Shown: piece by piece, positions 1-6,776 of the stretch
Layout: each line of letters opens with the position of its first letter
Position numbering within the stretch: the first letter of the stretch is position 1
Source of the DNA: Actinomycetota bacterium
GTDB taxonomy: Bacteria; Actinomycetota; Actinomycetes; Nanopelagicales; Nanopelagicaceae
DNA length: 7,809 nt
Assembly: GCA_947496345.1 (NCBI GenBank)
Contig: CANMCL010000040.1
Location: 1-7,809 of the forward strand
Direction of reading: 5' to 3'
The notes under the pieces: generated by a model
What the model was told of the DNA's origin: nothing
Database searches by the model: none
What the model saw: only the letters and a program-made list of their open reading frames with translations
Position numbers and translations under genes: made by a program

Positions 1-383
1 GAAAGTAAAAGGTGTGCTGCTACAGGTAGCGGGTGCAAAGCTGTCAGCACGGTGATCCCACCAAGTAGGCCTTGACCTAATATTCCAAGAACCTGACCAA
101 GTGCTAACAAGCGTAAATCCCTACGCTTCTTAAACAGTACGTGCACCAGAACAGCGAGCGCGACCGCTACTAGTGCGAAGGTAAGCAATCTGTTTCCAAA
201 TTCAATCCAAGCGTGCAATTGACCCTCGGCTTGATTGGGGACAGGAGTGTAAGAACCCGGCGTGCATTCTGGCCAAGTTGGGCAGCCCAGCCCTGATCCA
301 GTTAGGCGCACAGCCCCACCGGTTAGAACCAGCCCCGCCTGCAAAATGAGCAAAACTCCATAAAGGGCGCGGCGCAATTTCAT
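1..383 (-). CDS. ctaA: Heme A synthase CtaA/COX15 family, 3' end cut by window
   Basis: Integral membrane enzyme that oxidises the methyl group of heme O to make heme A for aa3-type cytochrome oxidase. Reading the reverse strand from ATG at 383 gives 127 uninterrupted codons to the window edge, so the C-terminal part lies outside. A first membrane helix (about residues 7-25) is followed by the family motif GGAVRLTGSGLGCPTWPEC, whose Cys34 and Cys40 match the extracellular cysteine pair of CtaA. Next come EFGNRLLTF (Glu61), a second helix (about 66-84), a basic loop KKRRD, and a third helix with GQGLLGG and the heme-ligand region ALHPLPVAAH (His117, His124). An in-frame TAA just upstream excludes an earlier start. 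Asn64 sits where the Bacillus enzyme, as I recall it, has a His in ExxHR; I believe EFGNR is usual in actinobacteria. It is transcribed away from the suf operon. Confidence 0.93.
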   Translation of the reverse strand, partial: MKLRRALYGVLLILQAGLVLTGGAVRLTGSGLGCPTWPECTPGSYTPVPNQAEGQLHAWIEFGNRLLTFALVAVALAVLVHVLFKKRRDLRLLALGQVLGILGQGLLGGITVLTALHPLPVAAHLLL

Positions 384-389
384 GGCTTA

Positions 390-395
390 AGACTA
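390..395 (-). promoter_or_regulatory. Candidate -10 box of ctaA (leaderless geometry)
   Basis: On the - strand the hexamer TAGTCT fits the actinobacterial TANNNT pattern. It lies exactly 6 nt before the ctaA ATG, so transcription would begin at or next to the A of the start codon. The ctaA start has no Shine-Dalgarno sequence, which fits a leaderless transcript. No convincing -35 box is seen (CTCAGA at the right distance, 3 of 6 matches). This is inferred from spacing and a short motif only. Confidence 0.4.
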
Positions 396-418
396 GGACC
401 TTCGCCACGCGCTCTGAG

Positions 419-447
419 TGGAAAGCGTGAGCGAATTACGACACAAT
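419..447 (+). promoter_or_regulatory. Candidate sufR/suf operon promoter
   Basis: TGGAAA (419-424) resembles a -35 box (4 of 6 to TTGACA). After a 17-nt spacer, CACAAT (442-447) resembles a -10 box (4 of 6 to TATAAT, keeping the key second A and last T). Six bases later comes an in-frame GTG at 454, so the transcript would start on the start codon. The -10 box falls inside the palindrome at 442-456, which suits repression. The promoter would drive the whole operon, since no other convincing promoter was seen between the genes. The individual motif matches are weak; support comes from their combined spacing. Confidence 0.42.
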
Positions 448-457
448 ACTGTTGTGA
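441..457 (+). promoter_or_regulatory. Candidate SufR operator (inverted repeat CACAA-N5-TTGTG)
   Basis: A perfect inverted repeat, CACAA (442-446), N5, TTGTG (452-456), is flanked by A on both sides. The half-sites ACAC and TGTGA resemble those I recall for mycobacterial SufR (ACACT-N5-TGTGA), although here the gap between them is two bases longer. The repeat covers the proposed -10 box and start point of sufR, the right place for autorepression. A repeat of this size is expected several times by chance in 7.8 kb, so position is the main argument. Confidence 0.42.
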
Positions 458-1149
458 AAATAACTGGAGGACCAGCCCTGAAGGGCAGCGACGATCCGCG
501 TACTCGCGATGCGGTGGCCCGCTCCATTCTGGAAAATGGTCCATCAACTGCAGCCGCCCTGGGCGAGCGCTTAGGTTTAACTCCAGCGGGAATTCGCCGA
601 CATTTAGATTTGCTTACCGCCGACGGAATTTTGGAAGCGCGCGAACCACGAATTTCATCTACCCGTGGTCGCGGCAGACCTTCGAAGGTATTTGTTATGA
701 CCGATTCAGGTCGCGAAAAATTTGAACATTCCTATGACGACCTTGCAGTTGCAGCACTGAAGTTTATGTCAGCACAATCTGGCGAACATTTAATTACCGC
801 CTTCGCGAAATCTCGCGCTGACGATATTGAACGTAAAGGCGCGCTTGCAATGGCGAAGGGTGCCAACAAATTAGATGCCTTGGCATCTTTCTTAACCGAA
901 CAAGGTTATGCAGCTAGTGTTGAAGCACGCGCAACAGGTGAAGAACTCTGCCAACATCACTGTCCAATCGCACACGTAGCATCTGAATTTCCCCAACTCT
1001 GCGAAGCAGAAACTGAAGCTTTCTCTAAGTTGCTCGGAACACACGTACAACGTTTAGCCACTATCGCCCACGGTGATGGTGTTTGCACAACCTACATTCC
1101 AAATATAAGTAAGAAACAACCACTAACAGCCGGAAAGGCGCGGTCATGA
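454..1149 (+). CDS. sufR: SufR, Fe-S-sensing HTH repressor of the suf operon
   Basis: DNA-binding regulator at the head of the operon. From GTG 454 it has 231 residues. A winged helix-turn-helix (about residues 15-85; core [19 protein letters not shown], wing GRGRPSK) is followed by a helical region and a cysteine-rich C-terminal domain. Cys170, Cys183 and Cys211 give C-x12-C-x27-C, the spacing I recall for the cluster-binding cysteines of M. tuberculosis Rv1460. Cys166 is a fourth, three residues before Cys170 in [10 protein letters not shown]. Start choice: the frame is open up to GTG 418, and GTG 418, 427 and 454 or CTG 478 are possible. I prefer 454 because a promoter-like element and a palindrome lie directly upstream and conserved sequence begins well after it. 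None of the GTGs has a good Shine-Dalgarno; CTG 478 does (GGAGG at 466-470). The end overlaps sufB by 4 nt (ATGA). Function is confident; the start is not. Confidence 0.92.
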   Translation: MKITGGPALKGSDDPRTRDAVARSILENGPSTAAALGERLGLTPAGIRRHLDLLTADGILEAREPRISSTRGRGRPSKVFVMTDSGREKFEHSYDDLAVAALKFMSAQSGEHLITAFAKSRADDIERKGALAMAKGANKLDALASFLTEQGYAASVEARATGEELCQHHCPIAHVASEFPQLCEAETEAFSKLLGTHVQRLATIAHGDGVCTTYIPNISKKQPLTAGKARS

Positions 1150-2555
1150 CAACTGCACACCCAGAACTAGACGGACTTGGAAATTACGAATACGGCTGGT
1201 CTGACGGTAATGACGCCGGCGCTAATTCACGCCGCGGAATTAATGACGAAGTTGTTCGCGACATCTCTTCCAAGAAGAGTGAGCCACAGTGGATGCTCGA
1301 CATGCGCCTGAAGGGCTTGTCACTATTTGAAAAGAAGCCGATGCCGTCATGGGGATCAGACCTAACCGGAATTTTCTTCGACACCATTAAATATTTCGTG
1401 CGCTCAACTGAGAAGCAGGCAGCGACTTGGGATGACCTGCCAGATGAAATTAAAAATACTTACGATCGTTTAGGTATTCCGGAAGCCGAAAAACAACGCC
1501 TCGTTTCTGGTGTTGCAGCACAGTATGAGTCAGAAGTTGTCTATCACTCAATCCGTGAAGATCTCGAAAAACAAGGCGTTATCTTCCTTGATACCGATAG
1601 CGGGTTAAAGCAGCACCCAGAACTCTTCAAAGAGTATTTTGGTTCTGTTATCCCAGTCGGCGACAATAAATTTGCTGCGCTAAATACAGCTGCCTGGTCA
1701 GGTGGTTCATTTATCTATGTACCTAAAGGTGTTCATGTAGATATTCCATTGCAGGCTTACTTCCGCATCAATACGGAGAACATGGGTCAGTTTGAACGCA
1801 CGCTGATCATTGCTGATGAAGACTCTTACATTCACTATGTTGAAGGCTGTACAGCACCTATCTATAAATCAGATTCACTTCACTCTGCAGTCGTTGAAAT
1901 CATTGTTAAAAAAGGTGCACGCGTTCGTTACACCACTATTCAAAACTGGTCTAATAACGTTTACAACTTAGTTACCAAGCGGGCAACCTGCGCTGAAGGT
2001 GCAACTATGGAATGGGTCGATGGCAATATCGGTTCAAAGGTAACTATGAAATATCCAGCTGTGATGTTGATGGGCCCACATGCAAAAGGTGAGACTCTTT
2101 CTCTCGCTTTCGCCGGTCCTGGACAGCACCAAGATTCTGGAGCCAAGATGGTTCACGCCGCTCCTTACACATCTTCATCTGTTATCTCTAAGTCAGTGGC
2201 ACGTGGTGGAGGACGCACGTCTTATCGCGGACTTGTACAAGTTCAAGAAGGTGCACACCACTCAAAGAGCACAGTTAAGTGCGACGCGCTCTTGGTGGAT
2301 ACGATTTCACGATCTGATACCTACCCTTATGTAGATATTCGCGAAGACGATGTATCTATGGGACACGAAGCGACTGTCTCCAAGATCAGTGATGATCAAC
2401 TCTTCTACTTGATGTCTCGCGGCCTAACTGAAGATGAAGCGATGGCGATGATTGTTCGCGGATTTATTGAACCAATCGCCCGCGAACTTCCTATGGAGTA
2501 CGCACTTGAACTTAACCGGCTGATCGAGTTGCAAATGGAAGGCGCTGTTGGTTAA
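1146..2555 (+). CDS. sufB: SufB, Fe-S scaffold subunit of SufBCD
   Basis: Scaffold on which sulfur and iron are assembled into a cluster, in a cytosolic complex with SufC and SufD. At 469 residues it is full length. It shows the family blocks [41 protein letters not shown], the glycine-rich stretch near [17 protein letters not shown], and the C-terminal signature [18 protein letters not shown]. Cys379 in VKCDALL aligns with E. coli SufB Cys405, and His407-Glu408 in GHEAT aligns with His433-Glu434, with identical 28-residue spacing, so the cluster-forming residues are intact. No intein interrupts it, unlike the mycobacterial sufB genes. ATG 1146 overlaps the sufR stop (ATGA), with GGAAAGG at 1132-1138 as ribosome binding site. 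Its stop overlaps sufD by one base (TAATG), which implies translational coupling and balanced synthesis. Confidence 0.98.
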   Translation: MTTAHPELDGLGNYEYGWSDGNDAGANSRRGINDEVVRDISSKKSEPQWMLDMRLKGLSLFEKKPMPSWGSDLTGIFFDTIKYFVRSTEKQAATWDDLPDEIKNTYDRLGIPEAEKQRLVSGVAAQYESEVVYHSIREDLEKQGVIFLDTDSGLKQHPELFKEYFGSVIPVGDNKFAALNTAAWSGGSFIYVPKGVHVDIPLQAYFRINTENMGQFERTLIIADEDSYIHYVEGCTAPIYKSDSLHSAVVEIIVKKGARVRYTTIQNWSNNVYNLVTKRATCAEGATMEWVDGNIGSKVTMKYPAVMLMGPHAKGETLSLAFAGPGQHQDSGAKMVHAAPYTSSSVISKSVARGGGRTSYRGLVQVQEGAHHSKSTVKCDALLVDTISRSDTYPYVDIREDDVSMGHEATVSKISDDQLFYLMSRGLTEDEAMAMIVRGFIEPIARELPMEYALELNRLIELQMEGAVG

Positions 2556-3646
2556 TGACAACCCTTACAACCAACTATTTAACGCCAACTGGACGTGAGG
2601 AGGCCTGGCGCTTTACCCCGTTAAAGCGTTTAGGTGGCCTTCACGATGGCACTGCAGTAATTGCGGATCGTCACTCTCTTTCACTCGGTTCTGGAAATAT
2701 TGCGGGAGTTTCATTCGCTCTTGTTTCAGCCTCGGAAGCCGCACCAATTTCCGAAAGTGACGATGTAATCGTCGCACGGATCCGTGATTTCGCTAAAGAG
2801 GTTTCGGTTTTAACTATCGCTGCTAATACAGAAGTTGCGGAGCCAATATTTTTAAAGCGCTCTGCCGGGGCTCTAGATACTGCTGAATTTTCCCGTATCT
2901 TAATTCGCGTCGAAAACCACGCTCGCGCAACTGTAATCATCGAGAACTCCGGAGATACACATTTAGCCGAAGATCTAGAAATTTCAGTCGCGCCAGGTGC
3001 CAGTCTGACTTTGGTTTCTCTTCAAGAGTGGGGGAGCAAGAGCATTCACGCTGGTCGCCAACACGCCGTCGTTGATCGTGATGCTTCATTTAAATCCATC
3101 ATCGTCACAATCGGTGGTTCGCTAGTAAGACTCTTGCCAACAGTTGAATTTGCCGCACCTGGTGCTTCATGCGAATTGCTTGGTGTTTACTTTGCGACTT
3201 CTGGTCAGTTCTTTGAGCATCGCATGTTTGTCGATCACAAAGTGCCTAATGCGAAATCTCGAGTCAACTACAAAGGTGCGCTAGCTGGGGATCAAGCACA
3301 CACGGTCTGGATCGGCGATGTATTTATCCGCGCCGCCGCAGAAGGAACCGATACCTACGAATTAAATCGCAACCTTTTGCTCTCTGATGGTGCGCGCGCA
3401 GATTCTGTTCCTAATCTTGAAATTGAAACAGGCGAGATCGTCGGAGCGGGCCATGCCAGCACAACGGGGCGATTCGATGATGAACAACTCTTCTATTTAA
3501 TGTCCCGCGGAATAACTCTGGCTGATGCCCGACGTTTAGTCGTCCGCGGTTTCTTTAACGAGGTAGTTTCTGAAATCGGCAATGAAGAGATCCAGACGCG
3601 TCTTATGGACCGTATTGATTTTGAGCTAGCCAAGGCAGGTGCTTAA
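2555..3646 (+). CDS. sufD: SufD, Fe-S scaffold partner subunit
   Basis: Paralogue of SufB that pairs with it in the SufBC2D complex and is linked to iron acquisition and sulfur transfer. It has 363 residues, in the normal range for actinobacterial SufD. The N-terminus carries the typical GREEAWRFTPLKRL. A beta-rich core follows (for example VAPGASLTLVSLQEWG and the later EFAAPGASCELLG). The C-terminus holds [21 protein letters not shown], closely parallel to the SufB signature. His300 in GAGHAST corresponds to E. coli SufD His360, the residue that pairs with SufB Cys405 at the cluster-building interface. GGAAGG at 2537-2542 is 12 nt before the start, rather far, so coupling to sufB through the TAATG overlap probably matters most. 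The next gene also begins inside its stop codon. Confidence 0.97.
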   Translation: MTTLTTNYLTPTGREEAWRFTPLKRLGGLHDGTAVIADRHSLSLGSGNIAGVSFALVSASEAAPISESDDVIVARIRDFAKEVSVLTIAANTEVAEPIFLKRSAGALDTAEFSRILIRVENHARATVIIENSGDTHLAEDLEISVAPGASLTLVSLQEWGSKSIHAGRQHAVVDRDASFKSIIVTIGGSLVRLLPTVEFAAPGASCELLGVYFATSGQFFEHRMFVDHKVPNAKSRVNYKGALAGDQAHTVWIGDVFIRAAAEGTDTYELNRNLLLSDGARADSVPNLEIETGEIVGAGHASTTGRFDDEQLFYLMSRGITLADARRLVVRGFFNEVVSEIGNEEIQTRLMDRIDFELAKAGA

Positions 3647-3942
3647 TGAGCGATCTAAATCTTTCTTCGCTAACCGAAGGTAAACCAGTAAGAATCGAGA
3701 AAGACGGTCGCGCAATCTGTGTGGCACGAATCGGTGATCAGGTTTTCGCGGTTGATGACACCTGTACACACTCTGATGCATCACTTTCTGAAGGTGACAT
3801 CTTAGATTTCAAAATTGAGTGCTGGTTGCATGGCGCTGAATTTGATTTACGAACCGGGGAAGCGCTTACGCCTCCTGCAGTTGCACCAATAAAAGTTTAT
3901 TCAGTAATCGTTGACGGAGACTCCGTCACGGTAGAAGCGTAG
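3646..3942 (+). CDS. Rieske [2Fe-2S] ferredoxin within the suf operon
   Basis: A 98-residue single-domain Rieske protein related to the ferredoxin components of ring-hydroxylating dioxygenases. The cluster ligands are Cys40 and His42 (CTH) and Cys59 and His62 (CWLHG), with 16 residues between the two motifs. No signal peptide or membrane helix is seen, so it should be cytosolic. Its start is fused to the sufD stop (TAATG), so it is made together with the scaffold, and it lies directly before sufC. No dioxygenase gene is nearby. A similar gene in this position occurs in Streptomyces suf operons, as I recall, but not in M. tuberculosis. Its role is not established; electron supply for cluster assembly or for reducing persulfides is a reasonable guess from context. 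The 3' end contains a perfect short palindrome (3912-3928). Confidence 0.95.
   Translation: MSDLNLSSLTEGKPVRIEKDGRAICVARIGDQVFAVDDTCTHSDASLSEGDILDFKIECWLHGAEFDLRTGEALTPPAVAPIKVYSVIVDGDSVTVEA
3912..3928 (+). repeat. Perfect 17-nt inverted repeat (possible mRNA hairpin) before sufC
   Basis: TGACGGAG-A-CTCCGTCA is a perfect palindrome around one central base. In RNA it could form a 7-bp stem with a 3-nt loop. It lies inside the last codons of the Rieske gene, 26 nt before the sufC ATG. No U-run follows, so it is not a standard terminator. About one such repeat is expected by chance in a window this size. A role in mRNA processing or in setting sufC expression is only a possibility. Confidence 0.5.
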
Positions 3943-3954
3943 TTAGGTAATTCG

Positions 3955-4707
3955 ATGAGTACATTAGAAATTCGCGGCTTGAAGGTTTCTGTAGATACCG
4001 AAAACGGTGCAGTAGAAATTCTTAAAGGTGTAGACCTCACAATTAAGTCAGGCGAAACACACGCCATCATGGGCCCTAACGGTTCAGGTAAATCAACTCT
4101 CGCTTACTCAATCGCAGGACATCCCAAGTACAACATCACTGGTGGCACCGTGACCCTGGATGGCGCAGATGTTCTTGAGATGACCGTAGACGAACGTGCC
4201 AAGGCTGGCCTCTTCTTGGCGATGCAATACCCAGTTGAAGTTCCTGGCGTATCAGTTTCTAACTTCCTTCGCACAGCAGCAACCGCACTTCGCGGTGAAG
4301 CTCCAAAGCTACGCACCTGGGTTGGCGAAGTTAAGGATGCTATGCAGGCGCTCAGCATGGATCCTTCATTTGCACAGCGCAACGTAAACGAAGGTTTCTC
4401 CGGTGGCGAAAAGAAGCGTCACGAAATCATGCAACTTGAACTATTGAAACCAAAAATTGCAATTCTTGATGAAACTGATTCGGGTCTTGACGTAGATGCG
4501 CTACGTATCGTCTCAGAGGGTGTTAATCGTGCCAAGGAAAGTAACAACATTGGGGTGGTTTTAATTACCCACTACACCCGCATTTTGCGTTATATCAAGC
4601 CTGATTTCGTACACGTCTTTGCTAATGGCAAGATCGTAGAAGAAGGTGGACCAGAGCTCGCCGATAAGTTGGAAGCTAACGGTTATGCGGAGTACGTCAC
4701 CGCGTAA
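3955..4707 (+). CDS. sufC: SufC, ATPase of the SufBCD complex
   Basis: ABC-type ATPase that binds SufB and SufD; ATP binding and dimerisation reshape the scaffold and expose the cluster-forming site. It is not a transporter: there is no membrane segment, and its neighbours are scaffold genes. The 250 residues show Walker A GPNGSGKST (40-48), the Q-loop Gln91 in AMQYPVEVPG, the SufC-type signature FSGGEKKRHEIMQ (from 148), Walker B IAILDETDSGLD with catalytic Glu173, and the H-loop His206 in LITHYTRIL. YPVEVPGVS and DETDSGLD are characteristic of SufC rather than other ABC proteins. ATG 3955 follows the Rieske stop by 12 nt, with only a weak AGG at 3945-3947 as ribosome binding site. The gene ends 6 nt before sufS. 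Confidence 0.98.
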   Translation: MSTLEIRGLKVSVDTENGAVEILKGVDLTIKSGETHAIMGPNGSGKSTLAYSIAGHPKYNITGGTVTLDGADVLEMTVDERAKAGLFLAMQYPVEVPGVSVSNFLRTAATALRGEAPKLRTWVGEVKDAMQALSMDPSFAQRNVNEGFSGGEKKRHEIMQLELLKPKIAILDETDSGLDVDALRIVSEGVNRAKESNNIGVVLITHYTRILRYIKPDFVHVFANGKIVEEGGPELADKLEANGYAEYVTA

Positions 4708-4713
4708 TTTGTT

Positions 4714-5958
4714 ATGACCTTTGACCCACTAGTAATTCGGAAGGATTTTCCGATCTTTGATCGGAGCATTCGCGACGGAAAACGGTTGGTCTATCTCGAT
4801 AGCGGCGCTACAAGTCAAAAGCCCACGGTGGTTATAGATGCAGAATCTAATTTCTATCGGAACCATAACGCTGCCGCACATCGTGGCGCACATCAGTTGG
4901 CTGAGGAAGCAACGGAAGCAATTGAATCGGCAAGAGAAGTGGTTGCTAATTTTCTGGGCGGTGCTGTTAATGAAATTGTTTTCACCAAGCATTCAACCGA
5001 AGCACTTAATCTTTTAGCGTATTCAATCGGTAATTCTCCAGTTGGAAATAGATTTCATCTCCAAGCCGGCGACGAGATCGTCGTATCCGAGATGGAACAT
5101 CACGCTAATTTGATTCCTTGGCAACAACTTGCAAAGCGAACTGGCGCTGTTCTTAAATGGTTTGAAGTAACCCCTGACGGACGCTTAGATCTTTCAAATA
5201 TGGATGGAGTGATTACAAATCGTACCAAGATTGTTGCTTTAACTCATCAATCCAACGTGCTTGGCACAATCAATCCTCTGACTGATTTGGTTAAGCGCAC
5301 TCACCAAGTCGGTGCGATTTTCATACTTGATGCGTGTCAATCAGTGCCCCATATGCCAGTGAATGTTGGTGCACTTGATATTGATTTCCTAGTTTTTTCC
5401 GGACATAAAGCGGTTGGCCCAACTGGCGTCGGCGTTCTTTGGGGTCGTTCAAACCTGCTTGATGAACTCCCACCATTTCTCTTCGGTGGTTCTATGATCG
5501 AAAGCGTCACAATGACTGATGCCACCTGGGCACCTGCGCCGCGTAAATTTGAACCAGGTGTACCAAATATGGCGCAGATCGTTGGATTGGGAAGCGCGCT
5601 TAATTATTTAACGGCAATCGGAATGCAGAAAATTCATAACCACGAGATTGCAATTACAGAGTATGCGATATCTAAATTGCAGGAAATCCAAGATCTTAAA
5701 ATTGTTGGTCCGGTAGATATGAATCTGCGTGGGGGAGCGGTTTCATTCACTTTAGGAGAGATTCACCCACATGACCTTGGCCAGTTCTTAGATAACTCAG
5801 GAATTGCAGTTCGCACAGGGCATCACTGCGCTTGGCCACTGACTCGCAAGATGGGCGTTCCCGCAACGACCCGTGCCTCTTTCTATCTCTACAACACTTT
5901 GGCAGATATAGACGTCCTTGTTGATGGCGTTCGCGATGCGCAGAAATACTTCGGCTAA
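4714..5958 (+). CDS. sufS: SufS, group II cysteine desulfurase
   Basis: Pyridoxal phosphate enzyme that converts L-cysteine to L-alanine and leaves sulfur as an enzyme-bound persulfide, the sulfur source for the pathway. It has 414 residues, normal for SufS. PLP-site residues are visible: His129 in EMEHHANLIPW (stacks on the cofactor), Asp206 in ILDACQSVPHM, and Lys232 in FSGHKAVGPTG (Schiff base). The active-site cysteine is Cys372 in RTGHHCAWP, next to Arg367, as in E. coli SufS. The short active-site loop assigns it to the SufS rather than the IscS/NifS group. Its partner SufU is the next gene, joined by a TAATG overlap. ATG 4714 lies 6 nt after sufC and has no recognisable Shine-Dalgarno, which suggests translation coupled to sufC. 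Confidence 0.97.
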   Translation: MTFDPLVIRKDFPIFDRSIRDGKRLVYLDSGATSQKPTVVIDAESNFYRNHNAAAHRGAHQLAEEATEAIESAREVVANFLGGAVNEIVFTKHSTEALNLLAYSIGNSPVGNRFHLQAGDEIVVSEMEHHANLIPWQQLAKRTGAVLKWFEVTPDGRLDLSNMDGVITNRTKIVALTHQSNVLGTINPLTDLVKRTHQVGAIFILDACQSVPHMPVNVGALDIDFLVFSGHKAVGPTGVGVLWGRSNLLDELPPFLFGGSMIESVTMTDATWAPAPRKFEPGVPNMAQIVGLGSALNYLTAIGMQKIHNHEIAITEYAISKLQEIQDLKIVGPVDMNLRGGAVSFTLGEIHPHDLGQFLDNSGIAVRTGHHCAWPLTRKMGVPATTRASFYLYNTLADIDVLVDGVRDAQKYFG

Positions 5959-6407
5959 TGCAGTTAGATAACCTTTATCAAGAAGTGATTTTAGATCACT
6001 ACAAACGCCCTCAAAATAAAAAGCTCTCATCGAATTATGATGCACAGGTTCATCACGTCAATCCTTCTTGTGGAGATGAAATAGATCTAAATTTAACGAT
6101 CACGGATGGAACGATTAGCAATATTTCCTGGGATGGGGTTGGTTGCTCAATCTCGCAAGCAAGTGTTTCGATTCTCACAGATTTGTTAATCGGCAAGAAG
6201 ATCGGCGAGGCCTATTCCATCTTTGATCACTTCGTTGCACTCATGCAGAGCAAGGGGACCGTTTCAGGTGATGAAGCGGTGTTGGAAGATGCAATCGCCC
6301 TCGCCGGTGTCTCGAAATACCCGGCTCGAATAAAGTGTGCGCTCTTGGGTTGGATGGCCTTTAAAGATGCCAGTGTTCAGGCTCAATCTAAATCTAAACT
6401 AGACTAA
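5958..6407 (+). CDS. sufU: SufU, zinc-dependent sulfur transfer protein
   Basis: Accepts the persulfide sulfur from SufS and hands it to the SufBCD scaffold; it takes the place of SufE in Gram-positive bacteria. The 149 residues have the IscU-like fold motifs: N-terminal LYQEVILDHYKRPQNK, then NPSCGDEI with Cys38 and Asp40, VGCSISQAS with Cys63, and YPARIKCALLGW with Cys127. These four match the zinc ligands of Bacillus SufU (Cys41, Asp43, Cys66, Cys128). The stretch between Cys63 and Cys127 is longer than in IscU scaffolds, which is the usual mark of SufU. Its start overlaps the sufS stop by one base and has no Shine-Dalgarno, so the pair is probably made together. It ends with two successive stops (TAATAA), 24 nt before sufT. 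Confidence 0.96.
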   Translation: MQLDNLYQEVILDHYKRPQNKKLSSNYDAQVHHVNPSCGDEIDLNLTITDGTISNISWDGVGCSISQASVSILTDLLIGKKIGEAYSIFDHFVALMQSKGTVSGDEAVLEDAIALAGVSKYPARIKCALLGWMAFKDASVQAQSKSKLD

Positions 6408-6417
6408 TAAGCAGAAG

Positions 6418-6425
6418 AGAGAGGA
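6418..6425 (+). promoter_or_regulatory. Strong ribosome binding site of sufT
   Basis: AGAGAGGA ends in a purine-rich stretch 6-7 nt before ATG 6432 and is the best Shine-Dalgarno sequence in the operon. It fixes the sufT start. It contrasts with sufS and sufU, which have none and appear to rely on coupling, so sufT can be translated independently of sufU. Confidence 0.7.
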
Positions 6426-6431
6426 CCAATA

Positions 6432-6743
6432 ATGGTTGCTGCAGTTGATGATGTAACAGAGGCGATGAAGGATGTAGTTGATCCTGAACTCGGAATCAAT
6501 GTTGTTGACCTCGGTTTGATCTACGACGTAATGGTCGACGATAACAATATCGCCGTTTTAAATATGACTTTAACTTCAGCGGCTTGCCCATTGCAGGACG
6601 TGATAGAGGATCAAACTCGTCAAGCGTTAGCTCCACTTACTTCTGATGTAAAAATCAATTGGGTGTGGATGCCACCCTGGGGTCCCGATAAGATCACCGA
6701 TGATGGGCGCGAGCAGTTACGCGCATTAGGATTTACTGTTTAA
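6432..6743 (+). CDS. sufT: SufT, MIP18/DUF59-family Fe-S maturation factor
   Basis: A 103-residue single-domain protein of the MIP18 (DUF59) family. Family hallmarks are DPELGINVVDLGLIYDV near the N-terminus and TLTSAACPL with the conserved Cys52, followed by WVWMPPWGPDKITDDGR near the C-terminus. Relatives help mature Fe-S proteins or carry clusters; SufT in Staphylococcus and mycobacteria is tied to cluster supply, although the exact reaction is not settled. It lacks the P-loop ATPase domain of Mrp/ApbC proteins that sometimes carry this domain, so it is a stand-alone SufT. It is the last recognisable suf gene. No terminator-like hairpin follows in the 33 nt before the exporter gene, which is in the same reading frame beyond the TAA stop. 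Confidence 0.95.
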   Translation: MVAAVDDVTEAMKDVVDPELGINVVDLGLIYDVMVDDNNIAVLNMTLTSAACPLQDVIEDQTRQALAPLTSDVKINWVWMPPWGPDKITDDGREQLRALGFTV

Positions 6744-6776
6744 GGTTTTCTTTATCTCTACGAATCGGGGTTTCAA

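Noticed and set aside
202..408. Open frame on the - strand
   Set aside because: It lies in another frame over the well-supported ctaA sequence and shows no recognisable family features.
406..433. Inverted repeats CACGC/GCGTG and CGCTC/GAGCG near the divergent promoters
   Set aside because: Five-base arms 14 bases apart with mismatched centres are expected by chance; the CACAA/TTGTG repeat is better placed.
1146..2555. Possible intein in SufB
   Set aside because: Mycobacterial sufB genes often carry one, but here all SufB blocks are contiguous and the length (469 residues) is that of intein-free SufB.
3646..3942. A ring-hydroxylating dioxygenase system
   Set aside because: Only the small Rieske protein is present; no oxygenase or reductase gene is nearby, and the gene is fused into the suf operon.
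3955..4707. SufC as an ATPase partner of the downstream ABC exporter
   Set aside because: The SufC-specific signatures and its position among scaffold genes identify it. The exporter is of the fused type and should carry its own ATPase domain beyond the window.
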